A stretch of DNA of 64,000 nucleotides from JASEGV01 sp947085405 (lineage in GTDB: Bacteria; Bacteroidota; Ignavibacteria; UBA10030; BY39). A program made the translations under genes and the position numbers. Below the pieces are notes generated by a model that made no database searches, was not told the origin of the DNA, and was given only the letters and a program-made list of their open reading frames with translations. Numbering within the stretch: the stretch's first letter is position 1; each line of letters opens with the position of its first letter. The stretch lies in assembly GCA_947085405.1 (NCBI GenBank), contig CAMTWO010000010.1, forward strand, positions 1 to 64,000, in the 5' to 3' direction. Positions 18,237-25,331 of the stretch are shown here, piece by piece.

Positions 18237-18515
18237 ATGCGAAAAAATAAAACAAAACGAGAGAGAATAAAATGGAATTATTCTCAGCAGGTGAGTTTTC
18301 CCGACAGGTATAAAAAATTTGTATGGGAACATATAAATCGCAAAGCTCCCCTAGAGAAACTCATCCATCGCATCTTCACTTATGGAAGGTTTGAGGACCT
18401 TCAATGGCTGTACCATAAATACCCTGACCAATCGTTCGCAATCTCGAAAAAATACAATGATATAAAACGGGGCGTTAAATTTTGGATGGAGTACTGGCAT
18501 GATCAAAGAACATAA
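18237..18515 (+). CDS. DUF6922-like partner (putative antitoxin) of an AbiEii-type toxin
   Basis: A 92-residue basic protein. The segment FVWEHINRKAPLEKLIHRIFTYGRFEDLQWLY matches, from memory, the small DUF6922 proteins that stand in front of nucleotidyltransferase toxins. The next gene starts inside this one (overlap 18499-18515), so the pair is translationally coupled. The likely role is antitoxin or operon autoregulator. It is not the classical AbiEi winged-helix antitoxin, so neutralisation, if it happens, would work differently. No Shine-Dalgarno is obvious. Confidence 0.6.
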   Translation: MRKNKTKRERIKWNYSQQVSFPDRYKKFVWEHINRKAPLEKLIHRIFTYGRFEDLQWLYHKYPDQSFAISKKYNDIKRGVKFWMEYWHDQRT

Positions 18516-19062
18516 TTCATTACTTAAACTTGCCAAGGAAATTCAGGAACACTTCCCTGGATTTTATTTAGCCGGTGGAACCGCTCTCATGTTGAGACAT
18601 AAACATCGTGTAAGCATTGATTTAGATTTTTTCAATTTTCGCTCATTTTCCTTTACGCATCTCGCAGCAAAAACGAGGAAGCTATTTCACGTCGGGGGAG
18701 AAGAGCGGTTAGGCGACAATATCGATTTCTTTATTGATGGCAAGAAAGTTTTATTTGTCTTCTTTCCTTTTAAGAACAGCACCCCGTTAGTGAAATATGG
18801 AGGCATTAAAATGGCTTCCGATTATGATATATTCCTTAACAAAATTTATGTCGCGGGAAGACGAGTTGACCCGAAAGATTCTTATGATGCAGCATTCTTA
18901 TACAAGACGTCCAAATGGAAGCCCGCTGCGATTAAGAAAGATTTTGAGAAAAAGTTTCAAGGACAAAGTTATGAGATTTTTCTTGGAGCCCTTTTACACT
19001 TTGAAGATTATCCTAAACTACCTAAATGGGTTAAGTCAACTTTAATAGAGTTAATACAGTAA
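18499..19062 (+). CDS. AbiEii/AbiGii-family nucleotidyltransferase toxin
   Basis: A 187-residue minimal nucleotidyltransferase of the AbiEii/MenA superfamily. LAGGTALMLRHKHRVSIDLDFF contains the GG-T motif at 26-28 and the paired metal-binding Asp residues D41 and D43 expected for this fold; a third acidic residue may be in SDYDIFLNKI. Known AbiEii and MenT toxins transfer nucleotides to tRNA or other targets and give type IV toxin-antitoxin or abortive-infection behaviour. At 187 residues this is a short version lacking the long C-terminal helical domain of AbiEii (about 300 residues). The Shine-Dalgarno GGAG lies eight bases before the ATG. It sits at the edge of an accessory stretch. Confidence 0.75.
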   Translation: MIKEHNSLLKLAKEIQEHFPGFYLAGGTALMLRHKHRVSIDLDFFNFRSFSFTHLAAKTRKLFHVGGEERLGDNIDFFIDGKKVLFVFFPFKNSTPLVKYGGIKMASDYDIFLNKIYVAGRRVDPKDSYDAAFLYKTSKWKPAAIKKDFEKKFQGQSYEIFLGALLHFEDYPKLPKWVKSTLIELIQ

Positions 19063-19086
19063 CCGCGAGCAACTTGGACAGTAAGA

Positions 19087-19233
19087 GTTTGACCAAAAAG
19101 TCGGTTTTCTCGATACGTTCGCTCTGCGAACACTCGAAAACCGGCTAAATAAGCAGGTTCTCGAGTTCGATTTCGACTTGTCCCGAATTTGTTTCGGGAA
19201 GAAATAGAGTAACGAGAGAACTTTTTAGACAAC
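19087..19233. repeat. 147-bp palindromic element sharing ends with the one at 11.1 kb
   Basis: The left end GTTTGACCAAAAAGT (19087-19101) and right end ACTTTTTAGACAAC (19220-19233) match the terminal repeats of the element at 11142-11286, but the interior is different: CGGTTTTC...TCGA and CGTTCGC/GCGAAC arms pair with TCGAAAACCG, followed by a second arm around CCCGAA/TTCGGG. Same ends and nearly the same length with a different core suggest a modular element. Confidence 0.7.
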
Positions 19234-19260
19234 CTCCTACTGCTTGGTGAGTCGGATTAC

Positions 19261-19326
19261 AAATCTCTACGAGTCTTCGACTCTCTACGAGACCGTAGGT
19301 CGATAGAGTCGTAGACCGACCTACAT
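19261..19326 (+). repeat. dispersed TCTCTACGAG/GTAGGTCG repeat, copy 1
   Basis: About 65 bases with TCTCTACGAG twice and a GTAGGTC...GACCTAC hairpin. An inverted copy lies at 54420-54482; the two differ mainly by short insertions of GACT-like units and a few base changes. The hairpin arm also resembles the terminator at 4886. Confidence 0.65.
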
Positions 19327-19355
19327 TATAGAAAACAATATTATATCAAATCAGA

Positions 19356-19502
19356 ATGGTAAACAAAGAAACAGCATACAAGAAAATTTCGGAATTAGTA
19401 GAGCGATTTACAGACCAATACGATTCCTACAAAAAATCCGACTACAACGAAACGCAGACACGGCGGGATTTCATCGACCCGTTTTTCAAAGCGTTGGGTT
19501 AG
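19356..19502 (+). pseudogene. N-terminal stump of a type II restriction-modification enzyme
   Basis: A 48-codon frame too short for routine gene calling. It begins MVNKETAYKKISELVERF and ends TRRDFIDPFFKALG then TAG. This matches, as I recall it, the N-terminus of long Eco57I-type restriction-modification proteins, where a helix with NYNE(A/T)QxRxxFIDPFxxALGW precedes the nuclease domain. Here the frame stops exactly where the next conserved Trp would be, and the following 220 bases (19503-19725) contain no continuation, only AT-rich sequence and a possible promoter region for the next gene. I interpret a large internal deletion. Confidence 0.45.
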
Positions 19503-19725
19503 GTTCGGTGAGTTGGCACACAAATACAAAGTTTAGTAACGATACCGCTTGACATAAGTAAAATTAATATATATATTTGAGCCATCATTAATCAAAAACA
19601 TTCAACCTGCTACATGGCGGTTCGACTCTCTCCTTACACACAAGGATAGCTGCGCAAAGAAGTAACACCTTGCGCTGCGTGAGTAACCCCCACAAATTTT
19701 TTCACCCTAATGAAAGGATAACACA

Positions 19726-20733
19726 ATGAAAGTTTTTTCTATTTTAGTTGCTCTCGTAATTCTTTTTTCGGTAACCGTATTTACGCAAACGTCAACAGTT
19801 GACATTCTGTATTTGAAGAACGGAAGTATCATTCGTGGTCAAGTTATTGAACTCAGTTTGGATAACATAAAAATCAAAACCTCGGACGGTAGCCTTTTCG
19901 TTTATACTCTGGCGGATCTTGAGAAAATGGTAAAGGAGATTACAACTCTTGACCCTGCATCCGTATCCACACAACCACAAAGCGTTGACATTTTGTCTTT
20001 GAAGAACGGAAGTATCATTCGTGGTCAAGTTATGGAACTCAATGTAGAAAATGTAAAAATCAAAACCGCAGATGGTAGTCTTTTCGTTTATACCCTAACG
20101 GATTTAGAGAAAATGGTAAAGGAAACAATAGCACTTGCTCCTGCACCTACACAAACACAAACAATAATACCAAAGGTTGACACGGCAACTAGACGGAATG
20201 TTGCCGAAGTAGATGAAACACTTGCAACTGAACCCGAACTAAAGAAGGAAGGTGTTTCGTTTGGATTAGCTGCTGGGATTTGGGCAAACTTAGGATTGTG
20301 GGATCAGTTGAAAGGAAATCCGGATAGTAGGTTGGGTTTTGGTCTTATGGGCACTCTGCTCGCAGGAATTGCTATCGACGACGAAATGTTCATCGGTGTC
20401 GGTCCGCACTTTGGTGGAAACTTCTGGAGTCAAAGTAAACAGATTGCGGGCTACAATACTACAGCCACGATTAATGTAGCTGATGTTGGACCAAACTTTG
20501 GATTTGCTTTTGACGGAATGTACGCCGTTATCGGATTTGGTTCTGGTTCTGTGAGTGTAACGGCAACCGTTGGTGGTTCATCTGAGACGGTCAAGATTCC
20601 CAATACTGCATCGTATAGCCGAATAATGATAGGTTTTGGCAGCGGTTTTTCTTATGGTATCTCATATGTTTCCTATTCTGGTTGGGCAAAACATCTCAGT
20701 CGTGGGGAAATCAATCTGGGATATACGTTCTAA
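19726..20733 (+). CDS. outer-membrane-type protein with two tandem 62-residue repeats
   Basis: A 335-residue exported protein. A signal peptide covers about 1-22 (hydrophobic FSILVALVILFSV). Residues 25-86 and 87-148 are two copies of one unit, each with LKNGSIIRGQV, a beta-rich IKIKTxDGSLFVYTL and a closing DLEKMVKE; at DNA level the copies are 186 bases apart and strongly alike, so the duplication is recent. After a Thr/Gln linker the last ~155 residues alternate Gly and hydrophobic residues (FGLAAGIWANLG, FGFAFDG, ends with LGYTF), the look of a small beta-barrel or lipocalin-like outer membrane domain ending in an aromatic residue. The repeats resemble short SH3-like modules found in Bacteroidota surface proteins. 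Function unknown. AAAGGATAA precedes the ATG. Confidence 0.7.
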   Translation: MKVFSILVALVILFSVTVFTQTSTVDILYLKNGSIIRGQVIELSLDNIKIKTSDGSLFVYTLADLEKMVKEITTLDPASVSTQPQSVDILSLKNGSIIRGQVMELNVENVKIKTADGSLFVYTLTDLEKMVKETIALAPAPTQTQTIIPKVDTATRRNVAEVDETLATEPELKKEGVSFGLAAGIWANLGLWDQLKGNPDSRLGFGLMGTLLAGIAIDDEMFIGVGPHFGGNFWSQSKQIAGYNTTATINVADVGPNFGFAFDGMYAVIGFGSGSVSVTATVGGSSETVKIPNTASYSRIMIGFGSGFSYGISYVSYSGWAKHLSRGEINLGYTF

Positions 20734-20751
20734 GAAAGATAAATATAGTAA

Positions 20752-20770
20752 GTCGGATTACGAATCCGAC
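20752..20770. repeat. GTCGGATT palindrome
   Basis: GTCGGATT-ACG-AATCCGAC, a perfect 8-bp stem 19 bases after the stop of the preceding gene. A second copy is at 22495-22514 and a half copy at 19251. It may act as a terminator here, though no T-run follows. Confidence 0.55.
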
Positions 20771-20778
20771 ATACTACT

Positions 20779-20931
20779 TTGCGGCTGTGCAACGGAGGTT
20801 CACTGGATTTTAGGCAATGGGTTTCAGGAAGTAATTTATCCAAGAGCATTGCTATTGAAATGGCAAATCAAGGTCTGAATTTTAGTCGAGAACACGAAAT
20901 GGAAATACCTCTCTTCAATTCAAGAGAATAA
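20779..20931 (+). pseudogene. frameshifted remnant of a GxxExxY protein
   Basis: One frame reads TEVHWILGNGFQEVIYPRAL (from 20792), the hallmark of GxxExxY proteins (PDDEXK_3, Pfam PF13366), including the G-x-x-E-x-x-Y motif as GFQEVIY. Soon after, homology continues in the next frame as AIEMANQGLNFSREHEMEIPLF and stops at 20929-20931. A shift near the GCATTGCTATTG stretch (about 20844) therefore breaks the gene, and its first part and last ~60 residues are missing. Bases 20932-21131 hold nothing I can identify beyond the leader of the next gene. Confidence 0.6.
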
Positions 20932-21131
20932 TGAAGCCAAATAAAAATTGTGGAGGGGATTTGACTTTTTTAATAATAGGTTTTATATTTAGGCTGTTGA
21001 TTAGATGTTTTAGATGGTACTTTATATCGCGGATCTTATTTAGCACGGTGTATAAAGGGGATTGAGCGGTTACTATAAATTCCCAATTAAATCACAGCAA
21101 TTGCTTAAATCAAGTGAAAATAAAGAAATAA

Positions 21132-22019
21132 ATGAAACCTATTTTTGACTCAACCATTCATTCAATTTTAAATGAGCGACTGCAGAAACTTGAAGAACAT
21201 TTTAAGTCTGATGTGATTTTTTATTATGCTCCAATTGCGAATGGGTTAGTAAAACCATTTCGTGACATTATTGAAAATCTCAAAGCAGATGTTATTAAAA
21301 ATGACACCCTGTCAATTATTTTAAATACACCAGGAGGCTCTGTTGAAGTTGTTGAACAGTTAGTGAATATAATACGTCAACACTATAATGAAATTAACTT
21401 TATTATTCCTGATAGTGCTTATTCAGCGGGTACGATTTTTTGTATGTCAGGGGACAATATTTACATGGATTATAGTTCATGTTTAGGCCCTATAGACCCA
21501 CAAGTGGAAGTTCAAGCACCTAACGGTCAAACTCAATGGGTTCCAGCTCTTGGCTATTTAGATAAGGTAAATGAACTGATTGAAAAATCAGAAAAAGGAA
21601 TATTAACACATGCAGAACTTGTAATGTTACAAAAACAAGATTTAGCTATGCTCAGACGATATGAACAAGCTAAAGAATTAACTATTGCATTATTAAAAAA
21701 TTGGCTTGTTAAGTATAAATTTAAAAATTGGGACATCCATCAAACTAACCCTGATAAACTTGGACAACCTGTTACTTTATTTGAAAAAACAGCAAGGGCA
21801 GAAGAGATTGCTATGCTTCTTAGTAAAAATAGCGAATGGCATTCGCATGGACGTTCGATAAATATTGAAACACTTAAAACAAAGCTAAAATTAAAAATAG
21901 AAGACTTTTCAGGACAAACTGAAAGGACTAAACTGATTCGAGGCTATAACGATTTGATAACTGAATATATTAGAAAAAATAATTTTGAAGCATTTATGCA
22001 TTCTAGAAATTTTATATAA
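21132..22019 (+). CDS. Clp-fold serine protease of the SDH (serine dehydrogenase proteinase) family
   Basis: A 295-residue protein of the ClpP/crotonase fold, SDH_sah family (Pfam PF01972), related to SppA and NfeD-type proteases. The oxyanion-side motif NTPGGSVEVVEQLV (66-79), the catalytic Ser98 in DSAYSAGTIF and a following YMDYSSCLGPIDPQV segment (115-125) are as in that family; the base is probably Lys or Asp/His further along. It has no transmembrane segment, unlike SppA, so it should be cytosolic. Family members have been linked to serine dehydratase-type protease activity but their biology is poorly known; several occur in mobile or defence regions. The small gene nine bases downstream is likely its partner. 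The base composition is more AT-rich than the housekeeping genes around it, hinting at transfer. Confidence 0.75.
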   Translation: MKPIFDSTIHSILNERLQKLEEHFKSDVIFYYAPIANGLVKPFRDIIENLKADVIKNDTLSIILNTPGGSVEVVEQLVNIIRQHYNEINFIIPDSAYSAGTIFCMSGDNIYMDYSSCLGPIDPQVEVQAPNGQTQWVPALGYLDKVNELIEKSEKGILTHAELVMLQKQDLAMLRRYEQAKELTIALLKNWLVKYKFKNWDIHQTNPDKLGQPVTLFEKTARAEEIAMLLSKNSEWHSHGRSINIETLKTKLKLKIEDFSGQTERTKLIRGYNDLITEYIRKNNFEAFMHSRNFI

Positions 22020-22028
22020 ATTTGCATT

Positions 22029-22220
22029 ATGAAAACTATTGATAAAAGAGTTGAAAAGATTCTTGAAATAGAGAATAAAAAAATGACACAAATCGAAAAA
22101 GATTTAATCGACCAAATTTGTGTCCCGAATTCTTTATTTGAATCCATTAAACCAGAATATACCATTTCACCTAAAGACACTATTGGTAAAAGCATTTATT
22201 TTAATACCGTTCGAAGATAA
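22029..22220 (+). CDS. small hypothetical partner of the SDH protease
   Basis: A 63-residue charged protein: a helical, Lys/Glu-rich first half (IDKRVEKILEIENKKMTQIEKDLIDQI) and a second half without regular pattern. It starts nine bases after the protease gene in the same direction. No family is recognised. The size, charge and linkage suggest an adaptor, substrate or regulator of the protease. Confidence 0.5.
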   Translation: MKTIDKRVEKILEIENKKMTQIEKDLIDQICVPNSLFESIKPEYTISPKDTIGKSIYFNTVRR

Positions 22221-22434
22221 AAAAACGTAGACCAACATGGTATATGAAAACTTGGACGGATATTGCTAAATTTACAAGAGTGTAACTCGCATTAATCATT
22301 GTGTGTCTTGAGAGGAAATTGTTCCGTAATTCCCAACTTTTAATATACCTGACTGTTATCCGTCATGCCACCTGTTTTGAAACGAATTTAGTAAGAAATC
22401 TAATTTTGAAATACAATCTTGGGAGTAAAATCTA

Positions 22435-22494
22435 ATGTACAAATACGAAATCATTATTTATTGGGATAATCAAATCCGACACACAGCACAGTAG
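22435..22494 (+). pseudogene. HicB-like antitoxin stump cut off by a palindromic repeat
   Basis: A 19-codon frame, MYKYEIIIYWDNQ at its start, looks like the first strand of HicB-family antitoxins. GGGAG lies nine bases upstream of the ATG, a good ribosome binding site for such a short frame. Coding similarity is lost right where the GTCGGATT repeat begins, and TAG follows at 22492. Assignment is from one short segment. Confidence 0.3.
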
Positions 22495-22514
22495 GTCGGA
22501 TTAGCAAATCCGAC
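22495..22514. repeat. GTCGGATT palindrome, second copy
   Basis: GTCGGATT-AGCA-AATCCGAC with flanking AATCCGAC and CTTACGG sequences. Same stem as at 20752-20770, different loop. It lies at the break point of the HicB-like remnant. Confidence 0.55.
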
Positions 22515-22694
22515 TTACGGCTACTGCTTATCGTCAGCGGAGTATCAAAATAGGCAAAAACAGCCAATTTTCATTAACTCCTTAAAAATCAATTGCTTTC
22601 ACACCTTTTTTTTATTATATTTCAACCGAAAAATCTCATTTTGAAATGATTTTAACGATTACCTCCATATTTACTCATACCAGAAGGATATAAT

Positions 22695-25331
22695 TTGGGC
22701 AAGTTTTTTGTCGCATTAGTAACATACTCTCTATTATTATGGGCGAACGTCGGTCTCTCCCAAATTCAGCACTCAAATTTAAACAAAAAATTCTTTGAGA
22801 ACGGTCAACAAACTCCGATTGGTGTTGATGTCGGTATGTTTGCCAACACACCAACCCGCACCAAAATTGATTTAGCCGGTTATTGGCAATATACAATTGA
22901 TGGCAAAGAATGGTTAAACATTCAAATTCCATCTGCCTACAATTTTGAAAGCCGGGTTACATTTCAGCGGAAGTTTGAAATCACAAGCGAAATGATTGAT
23001 AAATTTAACTTCATGCTGGTTGCCTACGGAATTAATAATCAAAGCGAAATTCAGATTAATGGAAATTTTGTTGGAAGACATATCGGGGGATACAGTTCGT
23101 TTGTCCTTCCGATTCGTGAAAACATTTTACAGATTGGAAAAGAAAATGCAATTCGTATTATAACCGATAACGAATTAACGGCAACCTCGACTCTTCCGCT
23201 TCGCCATCAGGTGAGCGGGTGGCGGAATTACGGCGGCATCTTCCGCGATATTTACATCCTCGCAACTCCGAAATTGTTCATCAACGAAACAATAGTAACT
23301 TCCGAGTTAACTCCCGATTATAAAAATGCAAAATTAAAAATCAGTGCTACTATTGAAAACACCGGCTTCGATTTTTCCGCTGAAGAAAAATCGAAAGGGG
23401 TTTTTGTAGCTCTCTCGGTGGAAGTTTACGATAAACTTAACGAAGCATTGGTCGGGCGGAGCGCCTTGGTTCCGCTTGATGTCCAAAAACGGAAAACGAA
23501 AGATTTTAAAGTCGAATTGCAAATTGCTAATCCCAAACTTTGGTCGCCCGAAGTTCCCGACCTTTATCTCATCAAATGTACTGTTGTTCGCGTTGAAGGA
23601 AAAGAAACATTTCCACTTGATGAATATATTCTCAACTATGGTTTACGGAATTTACAGTTAAAAAATTCTTCGATAGTTTTAAATGGAAATCCTTTTTACG
23701 TTAAAGGTGTAGTTTATTTTGAAGAGCATCCGTTTTTCGGTTCGGCTCTTACTTATGCCGATATGGAAAAAGATATTGCAAAAATAAAAAGCGGTGGCGT
23801 TAATCTTATAAGATTTCTTTATCCTCCTCATCCTTATTTTTTAAATCTTTGCGACAGGTATGGCATTTTTGTTATCGAAGAAATTCCACTCACGAATGTT
23901 CCAGCAGCAATATTGGAAAAAGAGTTTTATACCGATTTGGCTTCGACATACATCAGAGAAATGATTTGGCGTGATAGAAACAACACTTCCGTTTTGGCGT
24001 GGGGTATCGGCAACGAATTTGAAATTTCAAAAAAGAATCCCTCTGTCGCTGTTAATTATATCGAGTCGATGAAGAAAATTATCGCTTCATTGGACAGCCG
24101 TCCTGTTTATATATCAGTTCCGGTAAATTGGGACATAAGTGAAATTATAGATAAAGTTGATATTGTTTCAATAAATACATACCCAGGTTTTGAAGGCTCC
24201 ATCAATCAACTTCGCGACGACTTAACAACTTGGCGGCAAAATTATCCTGATAAACCAATTATTATCGGGAAATATGGAAAAGAAATTTTACCCAACAACC
24301 GAAGCGGTTACAGCGACCCGACATCAATCGAGTCGCAAGCTTGGTATGCCTGGCAGGCAAATAATGTAATCCGTGAATTGAAATTCGCAGGGAGTGTATT
24401 CTGGTCGTATAACGATTGGTTCAGCGACCGCCCTTCGATGTCAACACCATCCGGAAATCCATATCTACGTTCAACGGGAATGGTGAATATGTCGCGGGAC
24501 AGGCGTGTAGTTTACGATGTATTACGCAGTGTATTCAACAACGAGAAGGTTACCGCTTTACCGGTTGGCAATTATTCTTCGAGCGCCCCCATAATTTTTG
24601 TAATCGCCGGGTTAGTTGTTTTAATCTCTTTAGCTTTTTTCTACAACAGCAACAGGCGTTTCCGGGAAAATATGAACCGATCGATGTTGAGAACTTATAA
24701 TTTCTTCGCAGATGTCAGAGACCAGCGGATTATTCCCGTAAGCCATAGTATATTCTTATCTGCTGTGCTGTCGATTGCATTAGCTATAATTTTATCAAGT
24801 ATCCTTACACATTATCGTTACAATCTTTTAGTTGATAATATCTTGAGCCAAATTTTATCCGACACAATGAAAACATGGCTGGTTCAACTTGTATGGCAGC
24901 CGGTTTTATTTATTACCTATTTTTCGGTTATCATCTTTTTAAAAATTTTATTATTAACGCTAATCGTAAAATTCTTCTCTCTCTTTATCCGTGTCAGGGT
25001 TTATCTGTATCATGCTTTCTCAGTTTTGGTTTGGTCGTTGACTCCATTGATAATTTTCATTCCTTTGAGTATGGTGCTCTTCAGAATTATGGAAGACCCC
25101 ATTTATATATTGCCATCATTAGGAGTGATTATGTTAATTCTAATCATATCTACCTTCCGCTTGTTCAAGGGTGTATCAATTATATTCGATATTGCACCGT
25201 CGAAAATTTATTTCGCCGGTGTTCTTGCCATTCTCGTAGTCGCCGGTTTATTATACGGCTATATGGATTACGCTCATTCAACAACTATCTACCTAAAATT
25301 TTTGTTAGAAACACAGAACAGTATCTTGTAA
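22695..25331 (+). CDS. GH2-like glycosidase fold protein with membrane C-terminus (possibly inactive)
   Basis: An 878-residue protein. Signal peptide at 1-22, then a GH2 sugar-binding jelly roll (about 50-175, with WRNYGGIFRDIYI), an Ig-like domain (about 180-310) and a TIM barrel (about 320-600) as in beta-glucuronidase. The acid/base Glu is present as E441 in GIGNEFE. At the nucleophile position, where family members have (S/T)E(F/Y)G, this protein reads IIIGKYGKE, so Lys526 replaces the Glu. From about 640 there are six or so hydrophobic segments, an unusual membrane tail for GH2. The start is TTG at 22695, chosen because AGAAGGA lies eight bases before it and the signal peptide begins there. 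The next gene, smc, starts one base after the stop. It may be an inactive sugar-binding envelope protein, or a hydrolase with another nucleophile. Confidence 0.75.
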   Translation: MGKFFVALVTYSLLLWANVGLSQIQHSNLNKKFFENGQQTPIGVDVGMFANTPTRTKIDLAGYWQYTIDGKEWLNIQIPSAYNFESRVTFQRKFEITSEMIDKFNFMLVAYGINNQSEIQINGNFVGRHIGGYSSFVLPIRENILQIGKENAIRIITDNELTATSTLPLRHQVSGWRNYGGIFRDIYILATPKLFINETIVTSELTPDYKNAKLKISATIENTGFDFSAEEKSKGVFVALSVEVYDKLNEALVGRSALVPLDVQKRKTKDFKVELQIANPKLWSPEVPDLYLIKCTVVRVEGKETFPLDEYILNYGLRNLQLKNSSIVLNGNPFYVKGVVYFEEHPFFGSALTYADMEKDIAKIKSGGVNLIRFLYPPHPYFLNLCDRYGIFVIEEIPLTNVPAAILEKEFYTDLASTYIREMIWRDRNNTSVLAWGIGNEFEISKKNPSVAVNYIESMKKIIASLDSRPVYISVPVNWDISEIIDKVDIVSINTYPGFEGSINQLRDDLTTWRQNYPDKPIIIGKYGKEILPNNRSGYSDPTSIESQAWYAWQANNVIRELKFAGSVFWSYNDWFSDRPSMSTPSGNPYLRSTGMVNMSRDRRVVYDVLRSVFNNEKVTALPVGNYSSSAPIIFVIAGLVVLISLAFFYNSNRRFRENMNRSMLRTYNFFADVRDQRIIPVSHSIFLSAVLSIALAIILSSILTHYRYNLLVDNILSQILSDTMKTWLVQLVWQPVLFITYFSVIIFLKILLLTLIVKFFSLFIRVRVYLYHAFSVLVWSLTPLIIFIPLSMVLFRIMEDPIYILPSLGVIMLILIISTFRLFKGVSIIFDIAPSKIYFAGVLAILVVAGLLYGYMDYAHSTTIYLKFLLETQNSIL

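Larger units (their letters stand above)
22221..22694. other. 474-base gap with a repeat and a gene remnant
   Basis: Apart from the HicB-like stump at 22435-22494 and the GTCGGATT palindrome at 22495-22514, I see only AT-rich sequence. The last 60 bases carry the promoter and ribosome binding site of the GH2-like gene. Confidence 0.4.

Noticed and set aside
19612..19680. tRNA-like stretch with GGTTCGACTC
   Set aside because: A T-arm-like segment is present but no acceptor stem, anticodon arm or CCA end can be paired around it.
20636..20878. 80-codon frame running from the barrel gene into the GxxExxY remnant
   Set aside because: Its first half is another frame of the preceding gene; only the part from about 20785 shows family similarity, so it is reported as a remnant instead.
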